This document shows, in pieces, positions 1 through 7,533 of a DNA stretch of 64,000 nucleotides. The first letter of the stretch is position 1. The number at the start of each line of letters is the position of its first letter. The stretch comes from a virus. The notes under the pieces were generated by a model. The model worked only from the letters and a program-made list of their open reading frames with translations, was not told the DNA's origin and ran no database searches. The position numbers and the translations under genes are program-made. The stretch lies in IMG/VR virus record IMGVR_UViG_3300044846_003114, positions 62,001-126,000 of that record; one strand, 5' to 3'.

Positions 1-39
1 CCTGAGGTGAATCACCCCAGTAATGTTCCGAGTCCTTGA

Positions 40-180
40 TCAGGTCCCACTGTTGGTATACCGTTCTCCCCACTTCTTGGTCATATACTCATGGTACCTA
101 TAAACCTTATTCCCGTTGTAGAGGAATATTGCAAAGTAGTAATCCCACACCCAATCTAATTCTTTTAAGAACTTTTTCAT
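40..180 (-). CDS. Small hypothetical protein, 46 aa
   Basis: I do not recognise this family. The frame runs from an ATG at 180 to a TGA at 40 and gives an aromatic-rich peptide beginning MKKFLKELDWVWDYYF and ending with GERYTNSGT. It follows the 62-aa gene on the same strand after a 38-nt gap that holds one CCCCAGTAA motif, and would be read from the same promoter near 431-461. Nothing suggests an enzyme. The density of Trp, Tyr and Phe without a long hydrophobic run argues for a small soluble protein. It is short, so it could be a chance frame. Confidence 0.5.
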   Translation of the reverse strand: MKKFLKELDWVWDYYFAIFLYNGNKVYRYHEYMTKKWGERYTNSGT

Positions 181-218
181 ATGCTGTTGTTTATTCCCCA
201 GTAAACTTGTACCACCTT

Positions 219-407
219 CTACCTCCTGAGGATGTCGGATAGAAGATTTCTGTGATTTTGGATGAGTACGGCTTGCTGTTTCTTAAGAGCCTCCTCTAAG
301 GACATTCGTCCGTGAGTAATCTTCCAATTGATTCTGTCGGTCGACTCCCATCGTTCCCAATACTTACCATTGGGTGAGAGCTGAATTCTACTGTGAATCT
401 TTTTCAT
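219..407 (-). CDS. Small hypothetical protein, 62 aa
   Basis: Unrecognised. I chose the internal ATG at 407, giving MKKIHSRIQLSPNG, because a longer frame reaching 473 would run through the promoter's -7 box at 431-438 and so could not be translated from that transcript. The central part has an aromatic KYWERWESTDRINWKI segment, and the C-terminus is a probable amphipathic helix (MSLEEALKKQQAVL). It is the first gene of a unit that continues into the 46-aa gene. The compact, charged fold suggests a small phage regulatory or inhibitory protein, but this is inference. Confidence 0.7.
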   Translation of the reverse strand: MKKIHSRIQLSPNGKYWERWESTDRINWKITHGRMSLEEALKKQQAVLIQNHRNLLSDILRR

Positions 408-430
408 CTGTTTTTTATTTGTTAATTCCG

Positions 431-461
431 CAAAGGTACGGTGTTTAAGGACTAATAACAA
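431..461 (-). promoter_or_regulatory. Bacteroidota-type promoter for the 219-407 unit
   Basis: On the minus strand, TTG is followed by 20 nt and TACCTTTG, matching the Bacteroidota TTTG / TAnnTTTG consensus. It decides the start of the downstream gene. Confidence 0.65.
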
Positions 462-465
462 GCCC

Positions 466-1032
466 TTAAACAAATTCTTCAGTTTTAATCATATTGAAGT
501 GAATGGATTTCAGGTTAAACATTAGGTAATCGATTGCGATTCCTACTATCTTTCCCTTATGTTTTGCTACTAAAAGTCGATAGGAACCATCTCCACAACC
601 TGAAGATGATACCACCCCAGTATTGTATGATCCCCACTGTTGATCTGCTGAGGTTAATCTGCACATCTTCTCATACCACTTATCTCCCTCACTATCACAC
701 GGTAACATAAAGCCCAACTCAGGAGCTGTTATCTCATCAGCAATGGTATCATTCCTGTAGGACTCCACATCGAATATCCCACATTGACCCGAGTCAACAC
801 CAATTGTTGATGATGTAACGGTCCTCCAAGCTAATTCATCCTCAACATAATCTTTATGGACAGCAACGAGTGCTGCGCATCTCATACCCCAACCACCTGT
901 GTCATCCGATTTGAATGCTGTGGAGGAGTACTCACCAGGTAATACATTTGTCAACTTATGCTGACACCAGGTAGGGACACTGTAATAAGGGTCCGATACC
1001 ATAACTTCTGATCCTAAATAAATCTTTTCCAT
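466..1032 (-). CDS. Conserved phage hypothetical protein, possibly DUF4241-like
   Basis: 188 aa. The N-terminus MEKIYLGSEVMVSDPYYSV and the later motif IGVDSGQCGIFD are typical of a hypothetical family found in many Firmicutes and Bacteroidota phages. I link it only tentatively to DUF4241, which has a similar (V)DxGxxGxFD core. The C-terminal part SSSGCGDGSYRLLVAKHKG looks like a beta-rich core. No catalytic motif is visible. It starts one base after the stop of the 107-aa gene, so the two form an operon. Function unknown; likely a soluble early host-takeover or moron protein. Confidence 0.85.
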   Translation of the reverse strand: MEKIYLGSEVMVSDPYYSVPTWCQHKLTNVLPGEYSSTAFKSDDTGGWGMRCAALVAVHKDYVEDELAWRTVTSSTIGVDSGQCGIFDVESYRNDTIADEITAPELGFMLPCDSEGDKWYEKMCRLTSADQQWGSYNTGVVSSSGCGDGSYRLLVAKHKGKIVGIAIDYLMFNLKSIHFNMIKTEEFV

Positions 1033-1033
1033 T

Positions 1034-1357
1034 TTAAATTACTTTTATTGTGTATGATTCTGTTTCGATTTGTCTGTGGAGGAATACTAACTGTTCCATT
1101 GTAAGATCGTTATAGTATAGGTCACCATAACCATCCTCTGTAATACCTCGAGTGATTAACTCACCTGTGGTACCACATATTCCTATAACAGCAACTTTGA
1201 CTTGGTAGTCATCGTCGAAGTTTTGGGTAAACCACACCGAAAACGGGCTGGTTAATTCTAATTCAAAATCATCCCCTTGATTAAGCCTAACGGTTCTGTG
1301 GACGATATCTCGGTGAATGATATCACGGAGCTTTGATAACTCTTGAGAGTAATTCAT
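1034..1357 (-). CDS. Hypothetical protein, 107 aa
   Basis: Unrecognised. It starts MNYSQELSKLRDIIHRDIVH, has an acidic beta-rich centre (FDDDYQVKVAVIGICG) and ends with a short helix (LTMEQLVFLHRQI). It is the first gene of a two-gene unit with the 188-aa protein, which begins one base after this stop. A promoter-like pair lies just upstream. No domain assignment is possible by eye. Confidence 0.8.
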   Translation of the reverse strand: MNYSQELSKLRDIIHRDIVHRTVRLNQGDDFELELTSPFSVWFTQNFDDDYQVKVAVIGICGTTGELITRGITEDGYGDLYYNDLTMEQLVFLHRQIETESYTIKVI

Positions 1358-1381
1358 ATGATTAATAGTTTAAGTGTAATA

Positions 1382-1413
1382 CGAAATTAATACTTATGTT
1401 CGAATATTCCAAA
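1382..1413 (-). promoter_or_regulatory. Weak Bacteroidota-type promoter
   Basis: TTTG, 20 nt, TAATTTCG on the minus strand: one mismatch in the -7 box. Spacing fits the other units. Confidence 0.4.
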
Positions 1414-1896
1414 TTATGCTAGAATATTTTTTAGAACTTTAACATTCTCATCAATCTCAAGGTCCATAGCCTTTAACAACTTCTCCTTTGCTAAGTCCAT
1501 AAACTCCACACTGTTACCCAGTAAATCTATGTCCGTCCCGTGCACATCTGTCTTCCCGACGATAACTCGAATGTCCTTAGTACCTTTACCCTCTCTATAG
1601 AATAGAGCTCGAGCGTAGATGTACTCACGAACCAAAGACAGTTTGATTTCATCAGCCACTGATTCCTTAGAACGGAGTTGCATAATGATTTCTTCTAACT
1701 TGGCTAACATCTCGAAGTTGGTCTTCATCATACGGATGCTGTTCTTATACTGATTACAGTACTTCACCAGCTCATCGGTGTGAGGAATACTTAAATCGAT
1801 GTCCACATTAAGGAAACGATCATACGAACTGATTCTATCTCGGGTACCCACAATCTCAGTGAATACTCCCCCTGTTAAACGATTTTCTCTACCCAT
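1414..1896 (-). CDS. Hypothetical protein, 160 aa
   Basis: Unrecognised, mostly helical. It begins MGRENRLTGGVFTEIVG and contains long amphipathic helices (MMKTNFEMLAKLEEIIMQLRSKES). It overlaps the end of the 85-aa gene by 22 nt, so it is translationally coupled in a three-gene unit driven from the promoter at 2767-2798. The coding strand carries one TTACTGGG motif inside the gene (plus-strand 1517-1524), encoding Leu-Leu-Gly. No catalytic signature is seen. Confidence 0.8.
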   Translation of the reverse strand: MGRENRLTGGVFTEIVGTRDRISSYDRFLNVDIDLSIPHTDELVKYCNQYKNSIRMMKTNFEMLAKLEEIIMQLRSKESVADEIKLSLVREYIYARALFYREGKGTKDIRVIVGKTDVHGTDIDLLGNSVEFMDLAKEKLLKAMDLEIDENVKVLKNILA

Positions 1897-2132
1897 TTTA
1901 TTTTTGTTTTTAATTTGTTTAAAATCCCAGTAAATTTGTTACCATCCCGTCTGTGGAAACTCGAATCGAATTCCATCTTGGTGTCCATAGTAATTCTTGG
2001 GGAACCAGCATTACCTTGAAAGTATTTAGTTGGTTCTACATATTGGCTTGACACCTTATACTTCTCTACCCACTCATTAAATGTAAGTGGATTTTTAAAT
2101 TTGCTCGTTGTTACTTTCAGCTTCTTCTCCAT
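1875..2132 (-). CDS. Hypothetical protein, 85 aa
   Basis: Basic protein beginning MEKKLKVTTSKFKNPLTFNEW, of unknown function. Its start lies inside the preceding Api92-like gene (38-nt overlap) and its end overlaps the 160-aa gene (22 nt). This tight packing supports it being real. One TTACTGGG copy is embedded in its coding sequence (1926-1933). The overlaps leave little freedom for both products, so a minor part could be a misread frame. Confidence 0.65.
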   Translation of the reverse strand: MEKKLKVTTSKFKNPLTFNEWVEKYKVSSQYVEPTKYFQGNAGSPRITMDTKMEFDSSFHRRDGNKFTGILNKLKTKIKWVEKIV

Positions 2133-2745
2133 AATTTTCTTTTACTTCGTTAAAAATTTCTTCTAATGTCTCAAGGTCTTCTTCCCCAGTAATAAATGGA
2201 AACCTCTCCTTCACCGACTCGAATGTTACTTCTTCATCACACTCGAACAGATAGTCAATGTCACCATCACAGCTCTCAAAGAAATTATCCTTGTCGAAAA
2301 CAAATCTACCTTCATCATATGAATAATCCTCCTCCGTTAATCCATCCTCATTATTGAAGTAGGATTTACCACAGAAGTCACAACCTGGTTCTTCATAATA
2401 TAACTCACACTCCACATTGAATAACCTACCCAAGTGTTGAATGAACTTTATTGGTGGTGACCAAGCTGTTTGGAGTGACATTGTTATTGAATCGTCACTA
2501 TACTCGACACCCGACTCATTGTATGACACATCCCACTTACAGCCCCAGTAATTAATGTTGGCGTCGTACCATCCTCCGTGTTCGTATTCATTTAACTCAA
2601 TAGCGTGGTCACGACCGACGAGAGCCATAAAAACACCAGGGGACGAATCATCCTTCTTTTCAATATCTTCAAGATGAAATTTAATTCTGTCCAAGTTTTC
2701 TTTTTCACCTTTTATAGTAAGGTGATTGTAGCACCAATTTGGCAT
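2095..2745 (-). CDS. Api92-like (DUF1281-type) phage protein
   Basis: 216 aa. MPNWCYNHLTIKG at the N-terminus, NYWGCKWDV in the middle and TAWSPPIKFIQ...YEEPGCDFCG after it are hallmarks of the Api92/DUF1281 phage and mobile-element family, which has a ferredoxin-like fold and unknown role. The C-terminal 80 residues are very acidic (DGDIDYLFECDEEVTF, EEDLETLEEIF). I moved the start to the ATG at 2745 because an upstream TTG reading would begin inside the promoter's -7 box. First gene of a three-gene unit. Confidence 0.92.
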   Translation of the reverse strand: MPNWCYNHLTIKGEKENLDRIKFHLEDIEKKDDSSPGVFMALVGRDHAIELNEYEHGGWYDANINYWGCKWDVSYNESGVEYSDDSITMSLQTAWSPPIKFIQHLGRLFNVECELYYEEPGCDFCGKSYFNNEDGLTEEDYSYDEGRFVFDKDNFFESCDGDIDYLFECDEEVTFESVKERFPFITGEEDLETLEEIFNEVKENYGEEAESNNEQI

Positions 2746-2766
2746 AGTAGTATGATTTATATTTGA

Positions 2767-2798
2767 CAAAGATATAACAGGGATACTATTATTCCAAA
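2767..2798 (-). promoter_or_regulatory. Bacteroidota-type promoter for the Api92-like unit
   Basis: Minus strand TTTG, 20 nt, TATCTTTG. The ATG used by the gene is 21 nt downstream of the -7 box. Confidence 0.75.
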
Positions 2799-2819
2799 TA
2801 ATATCCCCGTTATTTTATT

Positions 2820-3302
2820 TTACCAAGAAGCTCTGTATTCAAACTCACCAGAGTACAATCCATATTCTTTAGATTGTTCGTTTTCCTCTAACAAGTCCTC
2901 AATGATTTTGATAGTTGAGTTTACTTCTTCTTTGTAATACTCATCAACCTCATCACTACCAAAGAAGAAACCCTGTGTTGGTGGAAGAAGCTCATCAGCT
3001 TTAGTGAAATTAGAACTAACTTCTTTTAGAGTTTCCAACAACTCCTTCAATTTTTCTTCATCAACAGAAATGTCTTGACACTCATCAACCCCACCACCAC
3101 AATTATTAATAAACCATCCGTGAAGCGCATTGAACTTTCTCCAATATGCTACCTGTTCGGTAATGTAACAAATACGATTTGGTTTGATGTCGGTTCGTAA
3201 TACACCCCCTCGTTTGATTTCGATTTGGTGATGTTGTTCAGGTGGGTTGTGTTCCCAATTTTGTACATAAGTTTTTTTGTACAGATACATGTCTAATCCC
3301 AT
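2820..3302 (-). CDS. MGLDMYL-family phage hypothetical protein
   Basis: 160 aa. The exact N-terminus MGLDMYLYKKTYV, the segment EQVAYWRKFNALHGWF and LLPPTQGFFFGSDEVDEYY define a widespread phage and mobile-element family of unknown biochemical function; full length agrees with the family. It is monocistronic, with its own promoter at 3333-3364. The tail is rich in Glu and helical. In other phages these genes sit in early accessory regions, which matches this context. Confidence 0.93.
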   Translation of the reverse strand: MGLDMYLYKKTYVQNWEHNPPEQHHQIEIKRGGVLRTDIKPNRICYITEQVAYWRKFNALHGWFINNCGGGVDECQDISVDEEKLKELLETLKEVSSNFTKADELLPPTQGFFFGSDEVDEYYKEEVNSTIKIIEDLLEENEQSKEYGLYSGEFEYRASW

Positions 3303-3332
3303 GATTTTAAATTTAAGTGTGAATTAATAATA

Positions 3333-3364
3333 CAAAGATATAACTTTAATTTTATTTTACCAAA
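3333..3364 (-). promoter_or_regulatory. Bacteroidota-type promoter for the MGLDMYL gene
   Basis: Minus strand TTTG, 20 nt, TATCTTTG. The -33 element directly abuts the stop codon of the upstream gene. Confidence 0.75.
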
Positions 3365-3688
3365 TTATTTTATGAAAAGTTTACTATCAATCGTAAACAA
3401 TTCTTTGTACTCGCTTCCGTCAGCATTCTGTCCGTTTAAATTCCAAAAGGGTAATACTCTTGGATTGTATTTTAAATGTGCAGTTGTTTCAGGAATAAAA
3501 TCTTCTGTAAGGATTTCAATTCCCTCACAAAGAACATAAGCACAAACGACTTTGGTGGTTTCCCCAGTAAATATCTTCTGCGCTGCTGTCCTGTTGTTTT
3601 TCAGAACGCAATCAGTTAGTATTAACTGAACTTCAGCTGGATGAAAATATTTCACCCAGCCGTTGTTATATTCTATTTTCCATTTCAT
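3365..3688 (-). CDS. Hypothetical protein, 107 aa
   Basis: Unrecognised. The ATG at 3688 (MKWKIEYNNGWVKYFHPAEV) is preceded by a purine-rich GGAAAGGGAGAGA; an alternative longer frame would overlap the MGTRS gene extensively and has the composition of an antisense shadow. The gene lies 34 nt after the MGTRS gene in the same unit. It looks like a small beta-rich domain followed by ETTAHLKYNPRVLPFWN. One CCCCAGTAA motif lies inside it (3562-3570). Confidence 0.8.
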   Translation of the reverse strand: MKWKIEYNNGWVKYFHPAEVQLILTDCVLKNNRTAAQKIFTGETTKVVCAYVLCEGIEILTEDFIPETTAHLKYNPRVLPFWNLNGQNADGSEYKELFTIDSKLFIK

Positions 3689-3722
3689 ATAATTCTCTCC
3701 CTTTCCGAGATTGAATCTAACT

Positions 3723-4175
3723 TTATGCTTTCTCAACTTCTTCTTTTTTATATTTTTTAACAAATGCGCTTGGAGTACCACGAAACAATTCAGTTTTAGT
3801 TGTATCGTTCTCATAACAAACAAACTCAATCGAATAATCTTCTTTGACAATAATGTCATAAAGATAATCTTCCCAAGAATTTCCACGACTTGACAAAGAT
3901 TGTACATAGGTGTTTCCTGTTTCACCAGCTTTTAATTTCCAAATGAGTTGAGCCGCTAAACAACCAGCCCCGTTGAATACTAATTTCTTTTCATTAGCAC
4001 CATACCCATTAACGACTTTCCCTGTTGATAACCATTCAGCGGTTTCAAGTGGATGACCTGTTGGGTATCCGTCGTACTGACGATAGATTAAACAGATTTC
4101 ATTCTGTTTTACTTTTTTTACTTTTTTACCTGTTGAGTATTCCTCAATGATGCGGTAAGTTGAACGAGTTCCCAT
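3723..4175 (-). CDS. MGTRS-family phage hypothetical protein
   Basis: 150 aa. MGTRSTYRIIEEY, then YRQYDGYPTGHPLETAEWL and NGAGCLAAQLIWKLK, are the conserved blocks of a common phage and bacterial family of unknown function. Full length for the family. First gene of a two-gene unit; the promoter at 4208-4238 has ideal 19-nt spacing. No catalytic residues can be proposed with confidence. Confidence 0.93.
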   Translation of the reverse strand: MGTRSTYRIIEEYSTGKKVKKVKQNEICLIYRQYDGYPTGHPLETAEWLSTGKVVNGYGANEKKLVFNGAGCLAAQLIWKLKAGETGNTYVQSLSSRGNSWEDYLYDIIVKEDYSIEFVCYENDTTKTELFRGTPSAFVKKYKKEEVEKA

Positions 4176-4207
4176 AATAGATTTTTTTTGTGATTAATAT
4201 TATAGTA

Positions 4208-4238
4208 CAAAGATAATACTTTTTTATTACCCACCAAA
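4208..4238 (-). promoter_or_regulatory. Consensus Bacteroidota-type promoter
   Basis: Minus strand TTTG, 19 nt, TATCTTTG, 33 nt before the MGTRS start. The spacer upstream carries three TTACTGGG motifs. Confidence 0.8.
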
Positions 4239-4408
4239 TTTATTTTAAACTTTTTTTAAAAATATTTGCCGGCGACATGCATAATCCTAAACATTACTGG
4301 GGTGTAATACGGATCTGATCGGCGCATGATCTGCAAAACTGGCTAAACATTACTGGGATTACCCCAGTAAACTTCAGCGCTGTTGCGCGCTGCGTCGGAA
4401 GAATGTGC
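4239..4408. repeat. Spacer with three TTACTGGG motifs
   Basis: Motifs at 4294-4302 (forward), 4350-4357 (forward) and 4362-4370 (reverse). The last two form a hairpin-capable pair four bases apart. The spacer is also rich in GATC and alternating GC palindromes. No gene is seen. Confidence 0.8.
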
Positions 4409-4436
4409 AAAAAAAATCCCCACCTTTCGGTGAGGA
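4409..4436 (-). terminator. Intrinsic terminator of the Gp88-like unit
   Basis: Minus-strand stem CCTCACC-gaaa-GGTGGGG followed by eight T. Confidence 0.85.
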
Positions 4437-4442
4437 CATTTA

Positions 4443-5201
4443 TTAAAGTTCAATAACAAATTTATTCTTTGTTAACTTATTTCGAACTCGTTTATATTTG
4501 AGTCCAACGATTACATTCTTTTTATCTTTATACCTCATATCGTAAAGATCCCCGTCGATTACTTTCCTATCCCAAAATGTTTTAGGTACTTTATTAAAAA
4601 CAACCGCCACCCTTATGTTATTATTTAACATTGTATGACACTCATTTAAATTGTGACCGCTATAAGAAAAAGTTAAATCGTAGTTCTTATATTTTTTAAG
4701 TAGTTCAGTTCTTTTAGGAACCTTTGTATAATCGTAGAATTGAATGTGTTGAAAGTATTGTAAAATATTAACGGGTTTATCATTTACATGAATATAAAAT
4801 GATTCAGGTGTTATATCTGATGTGTTATTCAAACGAACCGAAAATTTATACCCCAGTTTTTTAGCTTTCAATTCTGTTGATTTAATTTCATCAAACAACC
4901 AATTGACAAAAAATTCCCTGTGTTCAAAAAACAATTTAGTTTTTGCAATTCGTGAACGATTAATTTTATCGTCCTCCATGTTCATCGTGTTCATCCCTGA
5001 TTCGTTCAAACATAACTTTGTACATTCTTTCGTTCTCATAGGACAAACCTCGTAGCCACTCATTTTTGCAGGTGCTAAGTACAAACTATATGTTAGTTCA
5101 TCGTACTTGAATGCCTTCTGATGTTTGGTCGTCATATTAACGGAACCTAAATAAGATATCCCAGTTAATCTTTTTGCTTGAGCTTTAGTAGTGTAAATCA
5201 T
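4443..5201 (-). CDS. Gene product 88 (Gp88-like) domain protein
   Basis: 252 aa. Conserved blocks of the mycobacteriophage Gp88 family are clear: YLAPAKMSGYEVCPMRTKECTKLCL (a Cys-rich cluster), SRIAKTKLFFEHREFFV, VRLNNTSDITPE, IQFYDYTK, DLTFSYSGHN and the ending KKNVIVGLKYKR. The fixed cysteines suggest metal or Fe-S binding, but no activity has been established as far as I know. Full length. It overlaps the 67-aa gene by 17 nt and forms a two-gene unit with it, ended by the terminator at 4409-4436. Confidence 0.92.
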   Translation of the reverse strand: MIYTTKAQAKRLTGISYLGSVNMTTKHQKAFKYDELTYSLYLAPAKMSGYEVCPMRTKECTKLCLNESGMNTMNMEDDKINRSRIAKTKLFFEHREFFVNWLFDEIKSTELKAKKLGYKFSVRLNNTSDITPESFYIHVNDKPVNILQYFQHIQFYDYTKVPKRTELLKKYKNYDLTFSYSGHNLNECHTMLNNNIRVAVVFNKVPKTFWDRKVIDGDLYDMRYKDKKNVIVGLKYKRVRNKLTKNKFVIEL

Positions 5202-5388
5202 TTGTTGATTTTTTAGTGTAGTGAGTAATTGTTTCTTCGTCCACCGATTCTGTTACCAAATCAAAATTGTTTTTTTTACACAATTTTTCCAATGCGGGTA
5301 GACACGCATCGTAGGTTTCTTCATCATCGAAGATTGCTACCAGTTCAGCATATTTGCCGTTATCCAATTCGAAATAAACTTTTACCAT
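5185..5388 (-). CDS. Small acidic hypothetical protein, 67 aa
   Basis: Unrecognised: MVKVYFELDNGKYAELVAIFDDEETYDACL. Small alpha-beta protein, first in the unit with the Gp88-like gene and overlapping its start by 17 nt, which suggests coupled translation and possibly partnership. The promoter is at 5411-5442. Confidence 0.8.
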   Translation of the reverse strand: MVKVYFELDNGKYAELVAIFDDEETYDACLPALEKLCKKNNFDLVTESVDEETITHYTKKSTNDLHY

Positions 5389-5410
5389 AGTGTTGTTTTT
5401 TTAGTGTACA

Positions 5411-5442
5411 CAAATATACAACTAATACTTTTATAATCCAAA
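5411..5442 (-). promoter_or_regulatory. Bacteroidota-type promoter
   Basis: TTTG, 20 nt, TATATTTG, followed by the recurrent leader GTGTACACTAAAA shared with many units of this block. Confidence 0.75.
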
Positions 5443-5611
5443 TTTATTTTTAAATATTTTTTTGAGTTAGCGCATGCGCGCAACAATGCTCATGTTTACT
5501 GGGGTAATACAACAGCAGATCACGCTGCAGATCATATCTCCAATAATTACTGGGACACCCCAGTAAACTTCAGCGCTGGTCCGGGCTGTGTTTGCGCTGA
5601 GGGTAATACAT
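5443..5611. repeat. Spacer with three TTACTGGG motifs
   Basis: Motifs at 5496-5504, 5547-5554 (forward) and 5558-5566 (reverse); the last two form an 8-bp inverted pair with a 3-nt gap. Flanked by CTGCAGATC-type palindromes. No gene. Confidence 0.8.
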
Positions 5612-5640
5612 AAAAAAAGGTGAACATTTCTGTCCACCTT
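5612..5640 (-). terminator. Intrinsic terminator
   Basis: Minus strand AAGGTGGACA-gaaa-TGTTCACCTT then seven T; ends the five-gene unit 5670-6766. Confidence 0.85.
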
Positions 5641-5669
5641 CTTATTCACTAACCACACACTAAAAACTA

Positions 5670-5984
5670 TTAATTCGATATTCTCTTTTCTGTTCTAATA
5701 CACTCAGCTTCCCACTGCTCACATAAAAGTAATACATCTCCCAACACATTCTCATTCAACTCCCAATAACTTTCTTCATAGGTGTCGATAGCGTCCGAAC
5801 TACTTGAACGAGGTTCGTACACATTTACTTCTACATAATCTTCGGTAAAATATTCCCCAAGTCCTACATAGTTACCCAATGTACCAACAAGAATACTATT
5901 CTCACCTTCTAATTCTCCAATACTAAAACATCCATTAACTTTTAAGATGTCCGTAATACGATTAATGATTTCTGAATTTTCCAT
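5670..5984 (-). CDS. Hypothetical protein, 104 aa
   Basis: Unrecognised acidic protein, MENSEIINRITDILKVNGCF..., with a beta-rich centre and a helical end (LLLCEQWEAECIRTEKR). Last of five tightly packed genes (5670-6766); the stop of the preceding gene is one base away. Probably a small early accessory protein. Confidence 0.8.
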   Translation of the reverse strand: MENSEIINRITDILKVNGCFSIGELEGENSILVGTLGNYVGLGEYFTEDYVEVNVYEPRSSSSDAIDTYEESYWELNENVLGDVLLLCEQWEAECIRTEKRISN

Positions 5985-5985
5985 T

Positions 5986-6258
5986 TTAAATTGATTTAGT
6001 GTTATCCCAAATTATATTACCATTCTCGTCATACAACTCCTCCGTAGGTTCTCCACCATTTTCTTCGGGTATTAAACCTTCAAGAGTTTCGTCAATATGT
6101 TCCCACGGCAATTCCGTGTTATCACCTCTCTCACGAAAAGCAATTGCTAACTTATGAGCCTCTTCCAATGTTTCAGCTTCAATTTCAAATTCGGTACGAT
6201 ACCATGTCGTTACCTTTGTGTCTAAATGAAAGTTAAATGTCGTTTGGGTCTGTGCCAT
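5986..6258 (-). CDS. Hypothetical protein, 90 aa
   Basis: MAQTQTTFNFHLDTKVTTWYRTEFEIEAETLEEAHKLA. The phrase FEIEAETLEEAxKLA is typical of small phage proteins that resemble the DpnD/PcfM-like beta-alpha-beta unit, and ELYDENGNIIWDN is a frequent ending in such proteins. I make no functional claim. It sits in the five-gene unit and overlaps the small membrane protein gene by 26 nt. Confidence 0.8.
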   Translation of the reverse strand: MAQTQTTFNFHLDTKVTTWYRTEFEIEAETLEEAHKLAIAFRERGDNTELPWEHIDETLEGLIPEENGGEPTEELYDENGNIIWDNTKSI

Positions 6259-6364
6259 TTTCTATTGATTTTTTAATTGATAAAATAAGTAATACAATCA
6301 TTATCAGGAAGGTTACTATAACCCCAAATCCCAATGATAAATAATATAAAATATTCATTTCCAT
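6233..6364 (-). CDS. Small single-pass membrane protein, 43 aa
   Basis: The frame from ATG 6364 reads MEMNILYYLSLGFGVIVTFL and continues through a hydrophobic helix to a charged tail (SIKKSIENGTDPNDI). It starts 5 nt after the stop of the YYTSK gene and overlaps the next gene, as expected in this packed operon. One N-terminal transmembrane helix (residues about 5-30). Role unknown; such small phage membrane peptides may affect host envelope proteins or lysis timing. An alternative in-frame ATG lies two codons in. Confidence 0.6.
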   Translation of the reverse strand: MEMNILYYLSLGFGVIVTFLIMIVLLILSIKKSIENGTDPNDI

Positions 6365-6369
6365 AAATT

Positions 6370-6567
6370 TTAAATTTCACGAATATACATATAATCTTCC
6401 AAATCTTCCAAAGGTATTCTTCCATTATTTGAACTATAATACCCTTGAACTTTATATCGTTCCTTCCATTTGTCAAAAGCCTCAAATGCTTTTTCCTTTG
6501 AAGTGTAGTAAGGTCTATCGAATTCAATCGTAAACCCGTCGGGGGATAAAACTTCGTACCTTGTCAT
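6370..6567 (-). CDS. YYTSKEKAFEAF-type phage hypothetical protein
   Basis: 65 aa. PYYTSKEKAFEAFDKWKERYKVQGYYSS... followed by GRIPLEDLEDYM matches a short family that recurs in Bacteroidota and other phages. Function unknown. Second gene of the five-gene unit, one base after the DUF1737-like gene. A +1-frame alternative over the same bases lacks a good start and is a shadow. Confidence 0.85.
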   Translation of the reverse strand: MTRYEVLSPDGFTIEFDRPYYTSKEKAFEAFDKWKERYKVQGYYSSNNGRIPLEDLEDYMYIREI

Positions 6568-6568
6568 A

Positions 6569-6766
6569 TTAATCTTGTTTAATTAAAGTTTGAGAATACT
6601 CTTGTGTAATAAGTGTGTCCATGTGTTGTGAACCACTATAACGATTTACTTCTCGTTGGGTTACAACTTGATGAGAACCGACGGGAATAAACCCTTCGTT
6701 AATGTACTTGTTTACTTTTTCGGTCAATCCTTCGGGGGATGAACTTGTTAATACTTTGTACTCCAT
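6569..6766 (-). CDS. DUF1737-like small protein
   Basis: 65 aa. MEYKVLTSSSPEGLTEKVNKYINEGFIPVGSHQVV fits the DUF1737 pattern (YKVV...L..xVNxxIxEGWxPxGGxxV). The family is small, widespread in phages and of unknown function. First gene of its unit; the promoter at 6787-6817 has ideal spacing. Confidence 0.9.
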   Translation of the reverse strand: MEYKVLTSSSPEGLTEKVNKYINEGFIPVGSHQVVTQREVNRYSGSQHMDTLITQEYSQTLIKQD

Positions 6767-6786
6767 ATCTTTTTGTTTTAGTGTAT

Positions 6787-6817
6787 GACAAAGATATAAC
6801 TTTTATTTCATTATACA
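6787..6817 (-). promoter_or_regulatory. Consensus Bacteroidota-type promoter
   Basis: TTTG, 19 nt, TATCTTTG on the minus strand, 21 nt before the DUF1737-like start. Confidence 0.8.
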
Positions 6818-7040
6818 AATTTATTTTTAAGAATTTTTTACTGCGCACATTTAAGACTTTTTACTGTGCACATTTAAGAATTTTTTCCTGCACTATCATT
6901 CCTAAACATTACTGGGTTGAATTGTTAACCAGCGCAAATTTCCTGATCAGCGCGCGCAAAACTGGCTAATGATTACTGGGGTAATACAACATAACCCAGT
7001 AAACTTATGGGATGATCAGGGACGAGAAATCTGTGGACAT
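6818..7040. repeat. Spacer with TTACTGGG motifs and a tandem GCACATTTAAG repeat
   Basis: Motifs at 6909-6916, 6973-6981 (forward) and 6995-7002 (reverse). Near its left end, GCACATTTAAGA-TTTTT occurs twice in tandem (6842-6890). This segment has a near-identical inverted copy at 16752-16785. No gene. Confidence 0.8.
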
Positions 7041-7070
7041 AAAAAAAGGTGAGACTTTCGTCCCACCCTT
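7041..7070 (-). terminator. Intrinsic terminator
   Basis: Minus strand GGTGGGAC-gaaa-GTCTCACC followed by seven T; ends the 7089-7511 gene. Confidence 0.85.
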
Positions 7071-7088
7071 TAATTCGGTGTGTGTTTT

Positions 7089-7511
7089 CTATTTAGAATA
7101 GAAATCATCCATTCGTTGAAGTACCCTATCCAAGTTACAACCACTTTCAGTTTCCCCATTCCAATAGAAGTGATTCATTCTAATTACCTCTAACGAATTT
7201 CCAAGTTCCTTACTATGTACGAACTCATTATAACCACCCGAGTAATGTAACCCGTCATTGTCAATTCGTAAATTGTTACGATACTCGATAGTAACATCTT
7301 TACCATTGAAGTTTTTAGTGAACTTAACTCCTTTGATTTTATCTCCTTGAAGTCCACCACTTTTACCTTTACGAACCCAACCAAAATCTTTAATGTAGTC
7401 AGTCAAACCATCTACGATTTTAGTTGATACAATTTCCGAGAAAGTTTCTCTTTCTTCTTTTTGTTTTTTCAAGAACTCCTTATAGGTTCCGATGTTTTGT
7501 AACATACTCAT
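7089..7511 (-). CDS. Hypothetical protein, 140 aa
   Basis: Unrecognised. Starts MSMLQNIGTYKEFLKKQKEERE at 7511; a GTG-initiated longer reading would start at the promoter and is rejected. After a helical N-terminus there is a beta-rich part with FNGKDVTIEYRNNL and GLHYSGGYNEFVHS. Monocistronic, with its own promoter and terminator. Likely soluble. Confidence 0.8.
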   Translation of the reverse strand: MSMLQNIGTYKEFLKKQKEERETFSEIVSTKIVDGLTDYIKDFGWVRKGKSGGLQGDKIKGVKFTKNFNGKDVTIEYRNNLRIDNDGLHYSGGYNEFVHSKELGNSLEVIRMNHFYWNGETESGCNLDRVLQRMDDFYSK

Positions 7512-7533
7512 ATCATTTATATTTTTAGTGAAC

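Noticed and set aside
1-39. Further gene at the left edge
   Set aside because: Too short to judge; contains one CCCCAGTAA motif and looks like a spacer.
5467-5658. 63-aa minus-strand frame
   Set aside because: It runs through the intrinsic terminator and three TTACTGGG motifs and has the composition of a repeat; not a gene.
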